A stretch of DNA of 64,000 bases, from positions 1-64,000 of the forward strand of contig QLIY01000485.1 in assembly GCA_003260075.1 (NCBI GenBank), in the 5' to 3' direction. This DNA comes from Phallusia mammillata (Eukaryota > Chordata > Ascidiacea > Phlebobranchia > Ascidiidae). Shown piece by piece: positions 49,139 to 62,076 of the stretch; position 1 is the stretch's first letter, and each line of letters begins with the position of its first letter. A program made the translations under genes and the position numbers. Below the pieces are notes generated by a model that saw only the letters and a list, made by a program, of their open reading frames with translations, was not told the origin of the DNA and ran no database searches.

Positions 49139-49458
49139 CAAAGGTGGGCAACCTTTTCGCATACGCGGGCCAAAAAGTAGTGATATAGTGTAGAGGCGGG
49201 CCGCATTGATGGTCATGCAATAACATAGCAGTGCTAGGCAAATTCAAATACACAATGATTTTGTCTCTGTACATAACAATGCCTATCTTAGTAATAAACT
49301 AACAACTATCAACGTTTAATGTAACAACTCTTGGTACAAAAATGGGATTTAACACATACGTTCCTCCCGATCGATCAAAATAAAACACGTGTCGCGGGCC
49401 GCACAAAAGTTGCTCGCGGGCCGGATGCGGCCCGCGGGCCGTAGGTTGCCCACCCCTG
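49139..49458. mobile_element. hAT element (GGTGGGCAACC family)
   Basis: Ends CAAAGGTGGGCAACC and GGTTGCCCACCCCTG; flanks gtttagat/gtttagac match 7 of 8. Interior rich in GGGCCGC. Confidence 0.8.
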
Positions 49459-49607
49459 GTTTAGACCTACGAGATGTAGCAAAAATGAGAGGAAGACGTC
49501 GGACTTTTTGAGGAACACAAGACATTACAAGAAGCACTGCTTTAATCGATGACCAGTCGTTCGCCTGTTTAGCGTTTATTTCAATACAAACACAACACTT
49601 GGTGACA

Positions 49608-52600
49608 TTAAACATTGGACACTTGATTGTTCAACGCTGGTCTTACATCTGACGAACCTGGAACCTTTCGACCTGATTCACTTGTCTGTAAATAGTTAAA
49701 CAAAAATTACATTGTAAGCAGGCTCACAAAATCAAACTGAATAATATTCGTATATGTTATCAATACAGTACAACAATTGTCCACCTTTACGACCACAAGC
49801 TAATCACATTATGATTAACTGCTTGACTTAGCATGTTATGATTTCCTATATATAGGCTACATTTTGTCTGTAGACTCATAATTTTATTTGTTTTCCTAAA
49901 TTATATCATCTATGTATGTCTGCGATTCAGACAGTTGATCTCAAATTTCAAAGATTCAATCACTTTTACCCAATGTGCTTTTGTAAATTAAGATAGTTAA
50001 ATATCAAAACCTTTTGCTTCAGCATTTCTTGCACCACCACCAACATTCTTAATATTCAAGTCTATTTTTAAATTGCCTATCTTCAGTGGTGGGATTCAGC
50101 CGGTTCGCACCAGCTCTATGAAACTGTATCACGAAATTTTATGAGATCAGCGAACCGATTAGCATTACTAGTTACTATCAATGGACTTTTTGTAACAGAA
50201 CCGGCTGAAAAATATGACTTTCGTGATAGAACCGGCTGACAAAAAATTGAATCCCACCACTGCCTATCTTAATGATGATCAGGCCACTATTAAGATCTAC
50301 TTACTGTGCTTGGTGGAGTCTTGTTCTCCACTGACTCATTGTGGACGGTAGATTCACCTCCGTAATCGTAAGAGACGAGGGAATCAATATCTCCAATGCA
50401 GTTGAACCTTCTTGCCAGGTTTATAAGCGTGAGAGGAAACTAAAAAAGCAAAACGAATGTGATTGCCAGATATTTTGAACAACTTTTTATTTGAGTTGAG
50501 CTAATTACTCTAAGACAGTGGTACTCAAACTTTTTTTGTTGCGACGCCTCTGGAAAAGTTTTCTGGACTTGCGACGCACCAGCAAATAAAAGTTAATGAG
50601 GAAACTTATTATTAAAGTTGTGTTTATTGATACAACAACAAAAAGCCACGAAACGGAAATATTCTGCGACGCCCTTGGAAAATTGAAACGACGCACCAGG
50701 GCGTCGTGACGCACAGTTTGAGAACTGCTGCTCTACGATATTCACTGAACAGCAAATGATATGATAGGTTATTTAGACCAGAGTTCCATACAGAGTAAAT
50801 TTAAAAATTAAATCGGGACATAATAGAAGTAAATTTAAGGCTAATGTTTGATATGCTTTTGGCAAAAATAGAAGTAAGTTATAATAAAATTTTTGAAATA
50901 TACAAGACTATTCTTATAATAAGTGGCGGTAAACACGGCCTTTACAATCGAGAGAGAAAAATTAAAAAATCTAAGAGCACGAAAAGACAGCTCAAATGGT
51001 AGAAATTAAGCGTGTAGCGAAGAAGTTGAAACTCTAAACTCATGAAGACATAATTTTTCACTATACTTACCATGTTGTCTTTCTTCTTCAGTATTGGCTC
51101 CAGCCCTTCTCTTTCCATATACAACCTGTGCTGTTCCAAAGCAGCCATTCGCGTCCCAACGTAAATGGTCAAACCCCCTGTAGCGACACCTGTTGATGCG
51201 ATTATCACACAGGAAAGATATCTGCGTGAAAAAAACAGTAAATAATTGATCAGTTTTGTAATTAATTAACGCATTTCAGTATTAAATCAGACGTTAATAT
51301 CATTGCTTCTCAAATTAAACCTTAAGATCAACATTTAGGTCGCAAGACAAATANAAAAGCCACGAAACGGAACTATTCTGCGACGCCCTTGGAAAATTGA
51401 AACGACGCACCAGGGCGTCGCGACGCACAGTTTGAGAACTACTGGTGTAGAGTCTTATGGCAACGTTACAAGATTATGCTTGGGACATAATTCAAACTCT
51501 ACAAAACATAGAAGTAATTAAATCCAATAAACTTACGAGGTCAAGATAACGGGTTTATTCAAAACACAGCCTTCTACATCACAAAAACAAATTTCCTAGC
51601 CAAAAAAGTTACAAGCATAATTAAATGCAAGGGGCTTTTTCTACGACGTCTGTTGTGTGAAAACGGATACTATTCATGGTCATACAAAATATTTCAATTA
51701 AAAAGCATAACTGGCAGATACAGCTTTAGTGTTTTTTTGAACAGTGCCGACGTTCCAATAATCACTGGTTCTTTAGGTATTTTATCAAGTTCAAATCGAA
51801 AGAAAGATGCTATAGTTGCAATTTACACACACAAAAATCTGTTGATGCATAAATAATGTATAGGTTTTGATGATTGACCTCAATGTTAACGGTTGTACAA
51901 TCCGATGCTGATTATTTATTCACGAGACGGGCAGAAAGATAAATGGCAAGTCTTAATCCCTGGTGAAATTCACATTTACGTGTCTCTGATTGTAATGGTT
52001 ACAAACATTGGAATGCGAATCAATAGAAATTTATGCCACGAGCAGCGACAAAGGGGTTTGGTTTATAGGTGCAACAATGAATTTTGCAATTTTGTTTTTA
52101 GTCGTTCATCAACACAAGCGTTACATTTTAGGGCAGGGATGGGCAACCTGCGGCCCTTCATTAAAGGTTGTGCGGCCCGCAGAGACGCTTGGATTTCAAA
52201 GGTACTAGCAAACGAGTCCAATTATTACATATTTTTAAACTGATTAATGTGCCTAATGCTAGTTTTCTGCGATCTGGCAAAATGTGGCTAGAATCAAATA
52301 CGAATTATACTTGTAGTTAAGCATTCTTGATAAGCAACAAAGCAAAATCGCTTTGTGTCGTACACATGTGCGGCCCACGATCCAATTTTGACATTTATAA
52401 TTGGCCCTACAGTAACAAAGGTTGCCCACCCCTGTTTTAGGGTGTTAGTTTTGCTTTGGAACGATAGGTAACGGGGAAACACATAACCCTAAATTTTATT
52501 AAGCCTATTAGCTACTTGCAATGAAGTAATGAAAACTATATTGTGGTACTAAAAATATGTTTGTATATCGTGAGACGATCGCAAATTTAAACGAGCTTGT

Positions 52601-55600
52601 GGACTAGTGACTGAAAAAAACGCTGTTCTAAACACTGCCTCCATATTATCTTTTCTATTTTCGCCTTAGCGCCACTGGTAACTAACACTTATGCTTGCAA
52701 ATAGTAATTCTAGGACAAATTAGTTCAGGTCTATTTATGGCATTGCTATACAGTGCGAACATAATGGTGTCGGTCCGAAACAGCTTTAAAATCTGGTCAA
52801 AGCTTAATGGATTAACTACATGATAAAACTAAAACCAGCACTGCACACTTATTGATGTGATTGTATTGCAATGTCCCCCCCCCCCCCTCCATATTATCTT
52901 TTCTATTTTCGCCTTAGCGCCACTGGTAACTAATACTTATGCTTGCAAATAGTAATTCTAAGACAAATTAGTGTAGGTATATTTATGGCATTGCTATACA
53001 GTGCGAACATAATGGTGTCGGGCCAAAACAGCTTTAAAATCTGGTCAAAGCTTAATGGATTAACTACATAATAAAACTAAAACCAGCACTGCACACTTAG
53101 TGATTGTATTGCAATGTTAGGGAAAAACACTTAAATAGCCAAACGATATTGCAAGCCAATAGGAAGACCATGCAGTAAACGGTTTAGTAGGTGGACGGAA
53201 TTATAACAAACTCTACACAATAATGAGGAAATTGGAGGCAGTGATTGTCAGTGTTTTCACCCCCCCCCCCGGGACATAATAGAAGTAAATTTAAGGCTAA
53301 TGTTTGATATGCTTTTGGCAAAAATAGAAGTAAGTTATAATAAAATTTTTGAAATATACAAGACTATTCTTATAATAAGTGGCGGTAAACACGGCCTTTA
53401 CAATCGAGAGAGAAAAATTAAAAAATCTAAGAGCACGAAAAGACAGCTCAAATGGTAGAAATTAAGCGTGTAGCGAAGAAGTTGAAACTCTAAACTCATG
53501 AAGACATAATTTTTCACTATACTTACCATGTTGTCTTTCTTCTTCAGTATTGGCTCCAGCCCTTCTCTTTCCATATACAACCTGTGCTGTTCCAAAGCAG
53601 CCATTCGCGTCCCAACATAAATGGTCAAACCCCCCGTGGCGACACCTGTTGACGCGATTATCACACAGGAAAGATATCTGCGTGAAAAAAACAGTAAATA
53701 ATTGATCAGTTTTGTAATTAATTAACGCATTTCAGTATTAAATCAGACGTTAAGATCATTGCTTCTCAAATTAAACCTTAAGATCAACATTTAGGTCGCA
53801 AGACAAATACCTGGGTGGAAAAACGAATTAAACAAAACTTTTTTGAGACTTTATTGGTATTTTGGTTGTCAGTAAAGCTACATACAGCGGTGGGATTCAG
53901 CCGGTTCGCACCGGTTCCATAGAACTGTCATACGAAATTTTATGAGAGCAGCGAACCGGTTAGCATTACTGGTTACTGTCAATTGACTTTTTGTAACAGA
54001 ACCGGCTAAAAAATATGACTTTTGTGATAGAAAAGGCTGACAAAAAATTTGAATCCCACCATGGGTTACACTCTACATTTCCATCGAAACCACCACCTCT
54101 TTAAAAGATAGCTTTGGAACCACAAAAACCTTTGCTTCTTATCTCAACCACATCGTAAGAGAGAGTGTAACGTTTAAACGGATACAGGGGAGCAGGTTTC
54201 ATGTAATATTCAACAAGAGGTCGATTATCATGAATTAATAACGTTCAGGTTTTTAACACGTGCGCCAAAGATCAAATCTGGTCAAACTGACGGTTGTTAG
54301 AAAATCTTGATAACATGCATGCTTTGCAGTGACACTTGTGATGTCCACAAGGGTTGCAGTGTATGTCCTGTTTTCAAGGCGTGTTGACTTGATATTCAGA
54401 GATTTAAGCATCCACACTTGGTCATCGCAATTATTAAGACCTAACTTGGGCGATTTTTGATTTACATGTAAGGGTACAAACTTTGGTCTGGGTTGTCTGC
54501 CATTAAACTTACAGGCGGAAATGAAGTTGTAGTTTATCTCTGAACGGACTTTCGTTGATTCTCAGTATCTCCAGTCTGTCGTACTCAATGCAGAGAATGC
54601 AAGCCACGAACGCAACGGTTGAAACTAACATGTACACCACGATCTGTGCAAAAGCAAACACAAAATTAGTTGTGAAAATAAAGGAGCGAAGAGACAATTT
54701 TGAAAATTTTATGACTGTTCCCGGCCTATAAAAGAGGTTACGAAATTACCCTAAAAATTACGAAAGAGTAACCCCTGCTAACAAAATAAAGAACCCTATA
54801 ATGCCATCGAAATAAATACTTTATCGAAGGAACAAGCTGTAGAGCTTTATGAATGCTAATAGCCTCTAATAGAGTGAAAAACGGATTCGAATGATTACTC
54901 TCGAAATTACGAAATTTTGATGGGTCAAAATTTAACCAGTGATTTGGAGAATAATTAGGTTAAACTAATACCAATATTAAATGTTAGCATTGTGTATATG
55001 AAATACAAACTCCTTTTTCTACTTACCGTGGATCCCCGGCGTTTTCTCACTGCAATAAAATCACTTGCTGCCGACGTTGCAAGCTGAAAAAAGTTTAAAG
55101 TTAATTTAGCTTTGGCAGCAACTTAGCCACTCTTGAGTAAATTCTTTCGAAGTCAACAGTTTGTTAAGCATTGCAAGTTTAAATAGGCTAATTTTATGAA
55201 ATGAATTGAAGTGAATATCGTGTTTTGCCAAACTTTTACACATTCCCTAAAACAATATGAACATCAAACCTTAAATAAATATCAAAAGCAATTTACTTAG
55301 TTATTTAAACAAGCTTGCAAGCAACAAGCCTTGTCACATTACAAAGTTATTGTAAACACAAACTCGTACCATGATGGCTGTCCAAACCGGCGCCAGACTT
55401 TCATTTCCAATCGATTGGATTTCGTAAGTGGTTTCAGTTGGATCATTTCTGCAAAACAGGGAATTGTGTTAGACCGTTCAAGACTTTTGTAACCTTTTCA
55501 AACACCGCAAAATGAATTATTAAATCGGCGGTGCTGGTGAGAAGGTTACCCACAAAATGGAATTATTTAGCCTTCAAAAGAAGACGACAGTAAAGTGTTT

Positions 55601-58600
55601 TCGAATAGCTAAGTTGACAGACAAAGATTTTTGCTTCCTTATCAAAATTTGTTTGAACGAAATAAACTTTTTACACAAACTACTATCACAGTAAACGAGG
55701 TGCCGTAGTTTTGCAAGTTAGGTGGCAGAAAATCAATTACTTATTTTTAAATGTTTTTGGTTTACAGTATATGTTTATCGGAGTGTTGACTTTTTTCAGC
55801 TGGATTGTAAATAATGCACTTCGGATTTTAGGCTAAATCGTAAAAGAATTTCTCTATTTAAATTTGCTGCCCACAATAATAATAACAATAAACTAGAACT
55901 CAGCGTTCAGCAGCAACCTACCGCGCGCTTTGTGGGGTTTCCCCGAAGGCCCCCTTGTTTACCATTGTGACGTCAACAAGTAAAGGCACATCGGGGAGAA
56001 CGGTCGGGGCAGCGCCGAGGGGGGCGACGGCTGCACTCCGAACACTGATGAGGATCACACCAAGTATCAGGAGCGGAACCACCAGCAACAACTGTTAGGA
56101 AAATTAAAACAGGCTGGTGATCACAAAACTGACAAGCTTTCGGTACAGTTGAATCAATTTTTTGAGCTTATGTAAAAAACAAGTTCCTTCGGTAATGAAA
56201 TATAGGATTGGTGTTTGTGTTATGTCTTTAGTTTGTTTGTTTTACCTACAACGACTGTTGGAAGAAACAAATCAGGCTTGGTGATCACAAAACTGACAAG
56301 CTTTCACAACAGTTGAATCAGTGTTTCGGGCTATGCATCAAAGAAGCAATTCTTTGGGCAATGTAATAAAGGATTAGTAATTGTGTGTTTTTTAACCAAA
56401 ACCAAACTGCAAACATCGACCATCAGCAACAAATTGTGTCACTGTAAATTGTTTTAACCGAGCAAAATAAACTCAACTCAACTCAACTGATGGGTAAAAT
56501 ATAACAAGGTCAATGAAATACAGAATTGGTAATTGTGTTAACCCAAGTTCAGTCTTAAAACCTAAACAAACTAACAACCTAGTCGCGTTTTACCTCAACG
56601 CCGCGACTAGGTACAACTGGCTATTGTATTCTATAAGTGCCAAATCACTATGGAGTCCATTTCCCCTTTCAAACAAGTATTTTGTACGCGTTATAGAAAG
56701 GTAGTAGAACAGGTACAGTGCTGATGATTACGAAACTGAGATTTTCAGCCCCCCCCCCGAAAGGTAGTAGAACAGGTACAGTGCTGATGATTACGAAACT
56801 GAGATTCTCACTACACCTAAATTAGTCTGTGTGTTTCTTTAGGCCATGTCGTAAAGCAGGGGTCGGCAACCTTTTTTGCACTGCGGACCGTTTTTTAAAG
56901 TGAAATTTAATCGCGGACCGGTCTTTAGAAAACTACAAATATTTAGCAATAAAAACACATAAATTAGTTTATCGTCCTCGGGATAAATAGGCAAAATGTT
57001 TCGAAGCATTTAACCGGAAAAATTATACGGCCCGGTAACGAACTCCTCGCGGACCGGTACCGGGCCGCGGACCGGCGGTTGCCGACCACTGTNGTTGGAT
57101 CATTTCTGCAAAACAGGGAATTGTGTTAGACCGTTCAAGACTTTTGTAACCTTTTCAAACACCACAAAATGAATTATTAAATCGGCGGTGCTGGTGAGAA
57201 GGTTACCCACAAAATGGAATTATTTAGCCTTCAAAAGAAGACGACAGTAAAGTGTTTTCGAATAGCTAAGTTGACAGACAAAGATTTTTGCTTCCTTATC
57301 AAAATTTGTTTGAACGAAATAAACTTTTTACACAAACTACTATCACAGTAAACGAGGTGCCGTAGTTTTGCAAGTTAGGTGGCAGAAAATCAATTACTTA
57401 TTTTTAAATGTATTTGGTTTACAGTATATGTTTATCGGAGTGTTGACTTTTTTCAGCTGGATTGTAAATAATGCACTTCGGATTTTAGGCTAAATCGTAA
57501 AAGAATTTCTCTATTTAAATTTGCTGCCCACAATAATAATAACAATAAACTAGAACTCAGCGTTCAGCAGCAACCTACCGCGCGCTTTGTGGGGTTTCCC
57601 CGAAGGCCCCCTTGTTTACCATTGTGACGTCAACAAGTAAAGGCACATCGGGGAGAACGGTCGGGGCAGCGCCGAGGGGGGCGACGGCTGCACTCCGAAC
57701 ACTGATGAGGATCACACCAAGTATCAGGAGCGGAACCACCAGCAACAACTGTTAGGAAAATTAAAACAGGCTGGTGATCACAAAACTGACAAGCTTTCGG
57801 TACAGTTGAATCAATTTTTTGAGCTTATGTAAAAAACAAGTTCCTTCGGTAATGAAATATAGGATTGGTGTTTGTGTTATGTCTTTAGTTTGTTTGTTTT
57901 ACCTACAACGACTGTTGGAAGAAACAAATCAGGCTTGGTGATCACAAAACTGACAAGCTTTCACAACAGTTGAATCAGTGTTTCGGGCTATGCATCAAAG
58001 AAGCAATTCTTTGGGCAATGTAATAAAGGATTAGTAATTGTGTGTTTTTTAACCAAAACCAAACTGCAAACATCGACCATCAGCAACAAATTGTGTCACT
58101 GTAAATTGTTTTAACCGAGCAAAATAAACTCAACTCAACTCAACTGATGGGTAAAATATAACAAGGTCAATGAAATACAGAATTGGTAATTGTGTTAACC
58201 CAAGTTCAGTCTTAAAACCTAAACAAACTAACAACCTAGTCGCGTTTTACCTCAACGCCGCGACTAGGTACAACTGGCTATTGTATTCTATAAGTGCCAA
58301 ATCACTATGGAGTCCATTTCCCCTTTCAAACAAGTATTTTGTACGCGTTATAGAAAGGTAGTAGAACAGGTACAGTGCTGATGATTACGAAACTGAGATT
58401 TTCACTACACCTAAATTAGTCTGTGTGTTTCTTTAGGCCATGTCGTAAAGCAGGGGTCGGCAACCTTTTTTGCACTGCGGACCGTTTTTTAAAGTGAAAT
58501 TTTATCGCGGACCGGTCTTTAGAAAACTACAAATATTTAGCAATAAAAACACATAAATTAGTTTATCGTCCTCGGGATAAATAGGCAAAATGTTTCGAAG

Positions 58601-61311
58601 CATTTAACCGGAAAAATTATACGGCCCGGTAACGAACTCCTCGCGGACCGGTACCGGGCCGCGGACCGGCGGTTGCCGACCACTGTCGTAAAGGATTGGT
58701 GATTGCGTTGTGCATTTATAACGCTTTTTGGCAATTAAGTTTTTGTTTCTGACCATTATGGAATACAGTTCCAAAAAACTTTTTAAACAAAAATCTTTTA
58801 TGCATAATAAAGCATTTGAAGGATTTTTCATTTCCTGATTTACATCATATTGCTTCTTATGTCGAAATATCCCACTTACGGCACCGCTGCGATGAAATTA
58901 ACACGTCAACTCAAGCACTCTTTAAATCGAGAAATGAGCTGATAACAACACCTACACACCTCTGTAATGAGGTTTCAATCAATAACTCGATATCCAAAAG
59001 GTTATCAAGAAGAATTGGATTTTTGGAAAAGGGCACTTCAGTTTTTATTTCCTGTCAGAACTGTCTTTTGAAGCAGCTCTTTACCCAAGAACCGGTAATT
59101 GTCGGACAATCAGGAATATTAGAAAACGATTATATATGTAATTCCCACGAAACTGATAACACTTGAGGCTTGGCCTCTATAGTGGATTTATTTTTGTGTC
59201 AAAATTGTAAACAAAAATTTTTCATTTACAAACTCTGGGCGCAAACTGAACATCATTTGTTTTGGCAAAAAAATATTTTTTTAATGACACAATTTTAACA
59301 TACAATTGTATTTTTGCCATGTGATTAATTTCGTGTGCGAGTGCAATTGAGGTTCTCTAAGCCACAACTTACAATCACGTAATTGTAGGAGGGTTAAATG
59401 TTTGACACAAAGCAAAAAATACGTTTACTTTTAGGTTGCAAAATTTGTTGGTGCATTCAAACCTGTGTGATTTTGTCATTCAAGCCCTGACCTAACTCAC
59501 CCTTAAATCATAAGCTGGCGATGCATTTCGGGAAGTTATACAAGGTTAACAGCGTATTAGAGCAGTGGTCGGCAACAGCTGGTCCCCCCCCCCCTCAAAC
59601 CTGTGTGATTTTGTCATTCAAGCCCTGACCTAACTCACCCTTTAATCATAAGCTGGCGATATATTTCGGGAAGTTATACAAGGAACAGCGTATTAGAGCA
59701 GTCGCGGCCCCCCCCCCCCCTCGAAAAGTTTGTTACCGGGCCGTATACGTTTTCAGGCCAGATGCTTTGAGACATTTTGCCGTTCTTCCCGGAGATTATA
59801 AACTAATCAATGCGTTTTTATTGCTAAATATTTGTAGCTTTTTAAAGGCCGGTCCGCGATAAAATTTCAGTTTCAAAAACGGTCCGCAGTGCAAAAAAGG
59901 TTACTGACCCCTGTATTAGAGCACACTAAAAACAAAATGTATTGATCGAAAGTTGATTAAATGAAAGGAACATTGGTAGGTCCAATGCACCGTATTCAGT
60001 GGTTGGATTCAGCCGGTTCGCACCGGTTCTATGGAACCGTCTCACGAAATTTTGTGAGATCAGCGAACCGGTTAGCATTACTGGTTACTTTAAATAGACT
60101 TTTTGTAACAGAACTGGCTGAAAAATATAATATTTGTAAAAAAAGCGGCTGACAAAAAAATTGAATCCCACAAACCACTGGCCGTCTTCGTTACTTCACC
60201 TGCAGAACACACATTTACCTTAAAGAAACCTAGGAACACGAGCAGATAGTCGGTATCGAGTTTACACACTGTGTCCTCCAGGTTTTTTGTTTCGTCAGGA
60301 ACTCTGTTACACTCGGTCTTCTTCTTCTTTTGAAGAAGCGTCGACTGATGAGTTCGGTGGCTTAAGGGGACAAGAAGAAAAACTTAGGCTTTACGCATCA
60401 TTGTATTGTGTCTATTTAAGTTTCCAATCTGTTTTTTTCGATTGTTTTACGTCGCAATTACGTAGACAAAACGTCATTTTTATGTTGGTTATAACCCCCC
60501 CCCCGTTCGGTGGCTTAAGGGGACAAGAAGAAAAACTTAGGCTTTACGCATCGTTGTATTGTGTCTATTTAAGTTTCCAATCTGGTTTTTTCGATTGTTT
60601 TACGTCGCAATAAAGTAGACAAAACGTCATTTTTATGTTGGTTATAGCCCCCCCCCCCGAACCGGTTAGCATTACTGGTTACTTTAAATAGACTTTTTGT
60701 AACAGCACCGACAAATATGACTTTTGTGATATAACCGACTGACAAAAAATTTGAATCCCACCACTCTAAGACCAATACATTCATTCATTCGAAGAAAGAT
60801 TTTTACAGCGTATTAACTTATCGCATCCTTTTACTTTACTAAAAATAAATGAAACTGCAAACTTTAATTTAAATCAGTTTCCACACTTCGCCTACTTGTT
60901 TTTTCTCGACTTTCTGATGTGCTTCTTTTCCGTCAGTTCACTAAAAAAGAAAACAACATAACTTATATGGTTACTCGAGTTGCAAATAAAATGTCGTAGA
61001 TTTAATCCTTTAGACTGCTGGAATACAATAACACTAATCATTCCTTTCTCTCTTTCAATGAAGCAATGTTAACCGAAGCCTTCTTTTGCTTTGGATAAAG
61101 CCGCTTTTTATGAATTGTGAAAATCTTTCAGAACACATACTTTTAAGAAGGAACAAAAACAATACATGAAAAGGGGTTTAAATCTCATAAACTGATCTGA
61201 GTTTTAATGCAACGACGCAAGAGGTTGATTAATTAGTTCCTCGAGATAGTAAGGACTCACCTTACAGCAACAAGATTGCTTTGCATTTTTCATTTCATAA
61301 AATCTGATCAT
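49608..61311 (-). CDS. Unrecognised four-helix membrane protein, 325 residues
   Basis: Exons in gene order: 61311-61261, 60344-60219, 57748-57579 (or duplicate 56091-55922), 55448-55370, 55083-55027, 54643-54513, 53677-53527 (or duplicate 51221-51071), 50439-50305, 49685-49608. Phases agree. Predicted helices: ~50-76 (YLLVFLGFFK|LLLVVPLLIL...), ~134-154 (LAPVWTAIMLATSAAS), ~162-180 (IVVYMLVSTVAFVACILCI), ~206-228 (YLSCVIIASTGVATGGLTIY). The N-terminus has MKNAKQSCCCK and a lysine run; RKRRGST is a short loop between helices 2 and 3; the tail is hydrophilic. The PVW...RKRR...layout recalls CD20/TMEM255-type tetraspan proteins but I cannot assign a family. The first exon is the least certain. 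Exons 3 and 7 occur twice. Confidence 0.7.
50084..50262. mobile_element. hAT MITE (CAGTGGTGGGATTCAG family)
   Basis: 179 bp; ends CAGTGGTGGGATTCAGC and TTGAATCCCACCACTG; perfect 8-bp duplication cctatctt (50076-50083, 50263-50270). Best-preserved member of the family in the window. Confidence 0.92.
50516..50730. mobile_element. hAT MITE (GCGACGC-rich)
   Basis: Ends CAGTGGTACTCAAACT and AGTTTGAGAACTGCTG; flanks ctctaaga/ctctacga (7 of 8). A second partial copy begins right after the N at 51354 and runs to about 51445. Confidence 0.82.
50812..51353 (-). repeat. Duplicate of 53271-53810 carrying membrane-protein exon 7
   Basis: ~540 bp nearly identical to 53271-53810, including the whole exon (51071-51221) and splice sites. 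This copy ends at an N (51354); the other begins right after C run 53261-53270. Protein sequence is the same in both. Likely two haplotype copies. Confidence 0.85.
52134..52434. mobile_element. hAT element (GATGGGCAACC)
   Basis: Ends CAGGGATGGGCAACC and GGTTGCCCACCCCTG with perfect 8-bp duplication ttttaggg (52126-52133, 52435-52442). Confidence 0.88.
52637..53118. repeat. Local duplication around C run
   Basis: 52637-52874 and 52886-53118 are copies with several SNPs, separated by 11 C. No gene content. Confidence 0.85.
53885..54063. mobile_element. hAT MITE (GTGGGATTCAG family)
   Basis: Starts CAGCGGTGGGATTCAGCC and ends GAATCCCACCATG; ends slightly degraded, flanks do not match. Confidence 0.7.
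55434..58408. repeat. 1.3-kb direct duplication with membrane-protein exon 3
   Basis: 55434-56748 recurs as 57094-58408 with very few differences. The right copy starts exactly after an N at 57093 with the 3' piece of exon 4 (GTTGGATCATTTCTGC). Both contain exon 3 (55922-56091 and 57579-57748). An additional ~54-bp copy flanks C run 56749-56758. Likely one locus represented twice. Confidence 0.88.
56857..57091. mobile_element. hAT MITE (CAGGGGTCGGCAACC), copy in left duplicate
   Basis: Same insertion as 58451-58685; starts CAGGGGTCGGCAACC and ends GGTTGCCGACCACTG, followed by T and the N at 57093. Its right target duplication is cut off by that N, unlike the other copy. Confidence 0.85.
58451..58685. 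mobile_element. hAT MITE (CAGGGGTCGGCAACC family), intact
   Basis: Perfect 8-bp duplication tcgtaaag (58443-58450, 58686-58693) and inverted ends CAGGGGTCGGCAACC / GGTTGCCGACCACTG. Confidence 0.9.
58816..59166 (+). CDS. Unassigned 116-codon ORF
   Basis: Single open frame on the + strand inside intron 2 of the membrane-protein gene. Mixed composition with several Cys and His (LRHRCDEIN, SCQNCLLKQLF), no repeat or homology I recognise, no splice or promoter evidence. Could be chance; its length is only mildly unusual in AT-rich DNA. Confidence 0.2.
   Translation: MKDFSFPDLHHIASYVEISHLRHRCDEINTSTQALFKSRNELITTPTHLCNEVSINNSISKRLSRRIGFLEKGTSVFISCQNCLLKQLFTQEPVIVGQSGILENDYICNSHETDNT
59563..59913. 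mobile_element. hAT MITE broken by two C runs
   Basis: Left end CAGTGGTCGGCAAC at 59563 and right end GTTACTGACCCCTG at 59913 share the 8-bp duplication tattagag (59555-59562, 59914-59921), so this was one insertion. It is interrupted by C runs at about 59584 and 59709 with a second copy of its own left flank (59594-59702) between them. Confidence 0.8.
59997..60180. mobile_element. hAT MITE (GTGGGATTCAG family)
   Basis: Starts CAGTGGTTGGATTCAGCCGG, ends ACCACTG; flanks accgtatt/gccgtctt match 6 of 8. A truncated sibling at 60657-60765 begins directly after a C run. Confidence 0.75.
60350..60646. repeat. Local duplication around C run
   Basis: 60350-60494 and 60504-60646 are copies separated by C. 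The left copy abuts the acceptor of membrane-protein exon 2. Confidence 0.85.
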
Positions 61312-61590
61312 CCCAATCAGTTGCAGAAAAAGAAAGTACACATAGAAAAACTACTGCTTTTCTGAAATCACAAAGCTTTAAAGGTTTTAATAGTTGATGA
61401 TTTTAAGCTAAGATTTCATGTTCAAACAGACAGTGTTAGTTGCAGACGATCACACAAAATGTAAGCTTTCAATACAATTGAATCAGTCTGTCCTTTTTAT
61501 ACAGGAACCTATAATGAACTTATAGCTGTTTTATTGTTTAGAACCGATGACTCTATAATATCATAACAGCGTAATCGATATTACTACGGT

Positions 61591-61771
61591 CAGTGTTTTG
61601 CGGGACCAAAACGGTGCCCCAAATTTCTCCAGCGGTTTCCCAAAGTTTGCCAGTAGCCTAATAAATATTTCGTTTAAGCAAATATGGCTATGTTTTGGTA
61701 TTTAAATGAAACACTTGCGGTCTCTTAAAACTACTTAGCGGTCACCCAAACCAAACCTTAAAAAAAACCTG
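61591..61771. mobile_element. Short hAT-like element (family with 2932-3116)
   Basis: Perfect 8-bp duplication actacggt (61583-61590, 61772-61779); shares TCTCCAGCGGTTTCCCAAA and AAACTACTTAGCGGTCACCC with the 2932 copy. Confidence 0.85.
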
Positions 61772-62076
61772 ACTACGGTAACACTGCTCAATGAAAAACA
61801 CAGGCTTATTTAAGTGTACTGAGAGTTTCAGTTTTGTAGTAAGTATTACAACCTGATTTACTTCTTTTTCAGTGATTTTATATTGTCTTAAGAACAGAAC
61901 ACTTCCATGTTTTAGTCTGTACGATTCTTTACTTTGGTATAAATGATTTTCTATTGCTTTGATTTCATCACTGTAAGATACAATCCTAACTCAAGTCCTA
62001 GAAACTACGACGTTAAACGCAGAACAACAAACTGCTCATGTAGGGTCTGAAAACTGCCTTATTCTCAAGTCGGAAC

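Noticed and set aside
60287..60613. 108-codon + strand ORF with a repeated GGLRGQEEKLRLY segment
   Set aside because: Antisense to membrane-protein exon 2 and running through a local duplication joined by a C run.
60890..60943. Possible - strand terminal exon (ELTEKKHIRKSRKNK then stop)
   Set aside because: An acceptor is present but no upstream exon in a fitting phase was found; skipping it gives a consistent nine-exon membrane protein.
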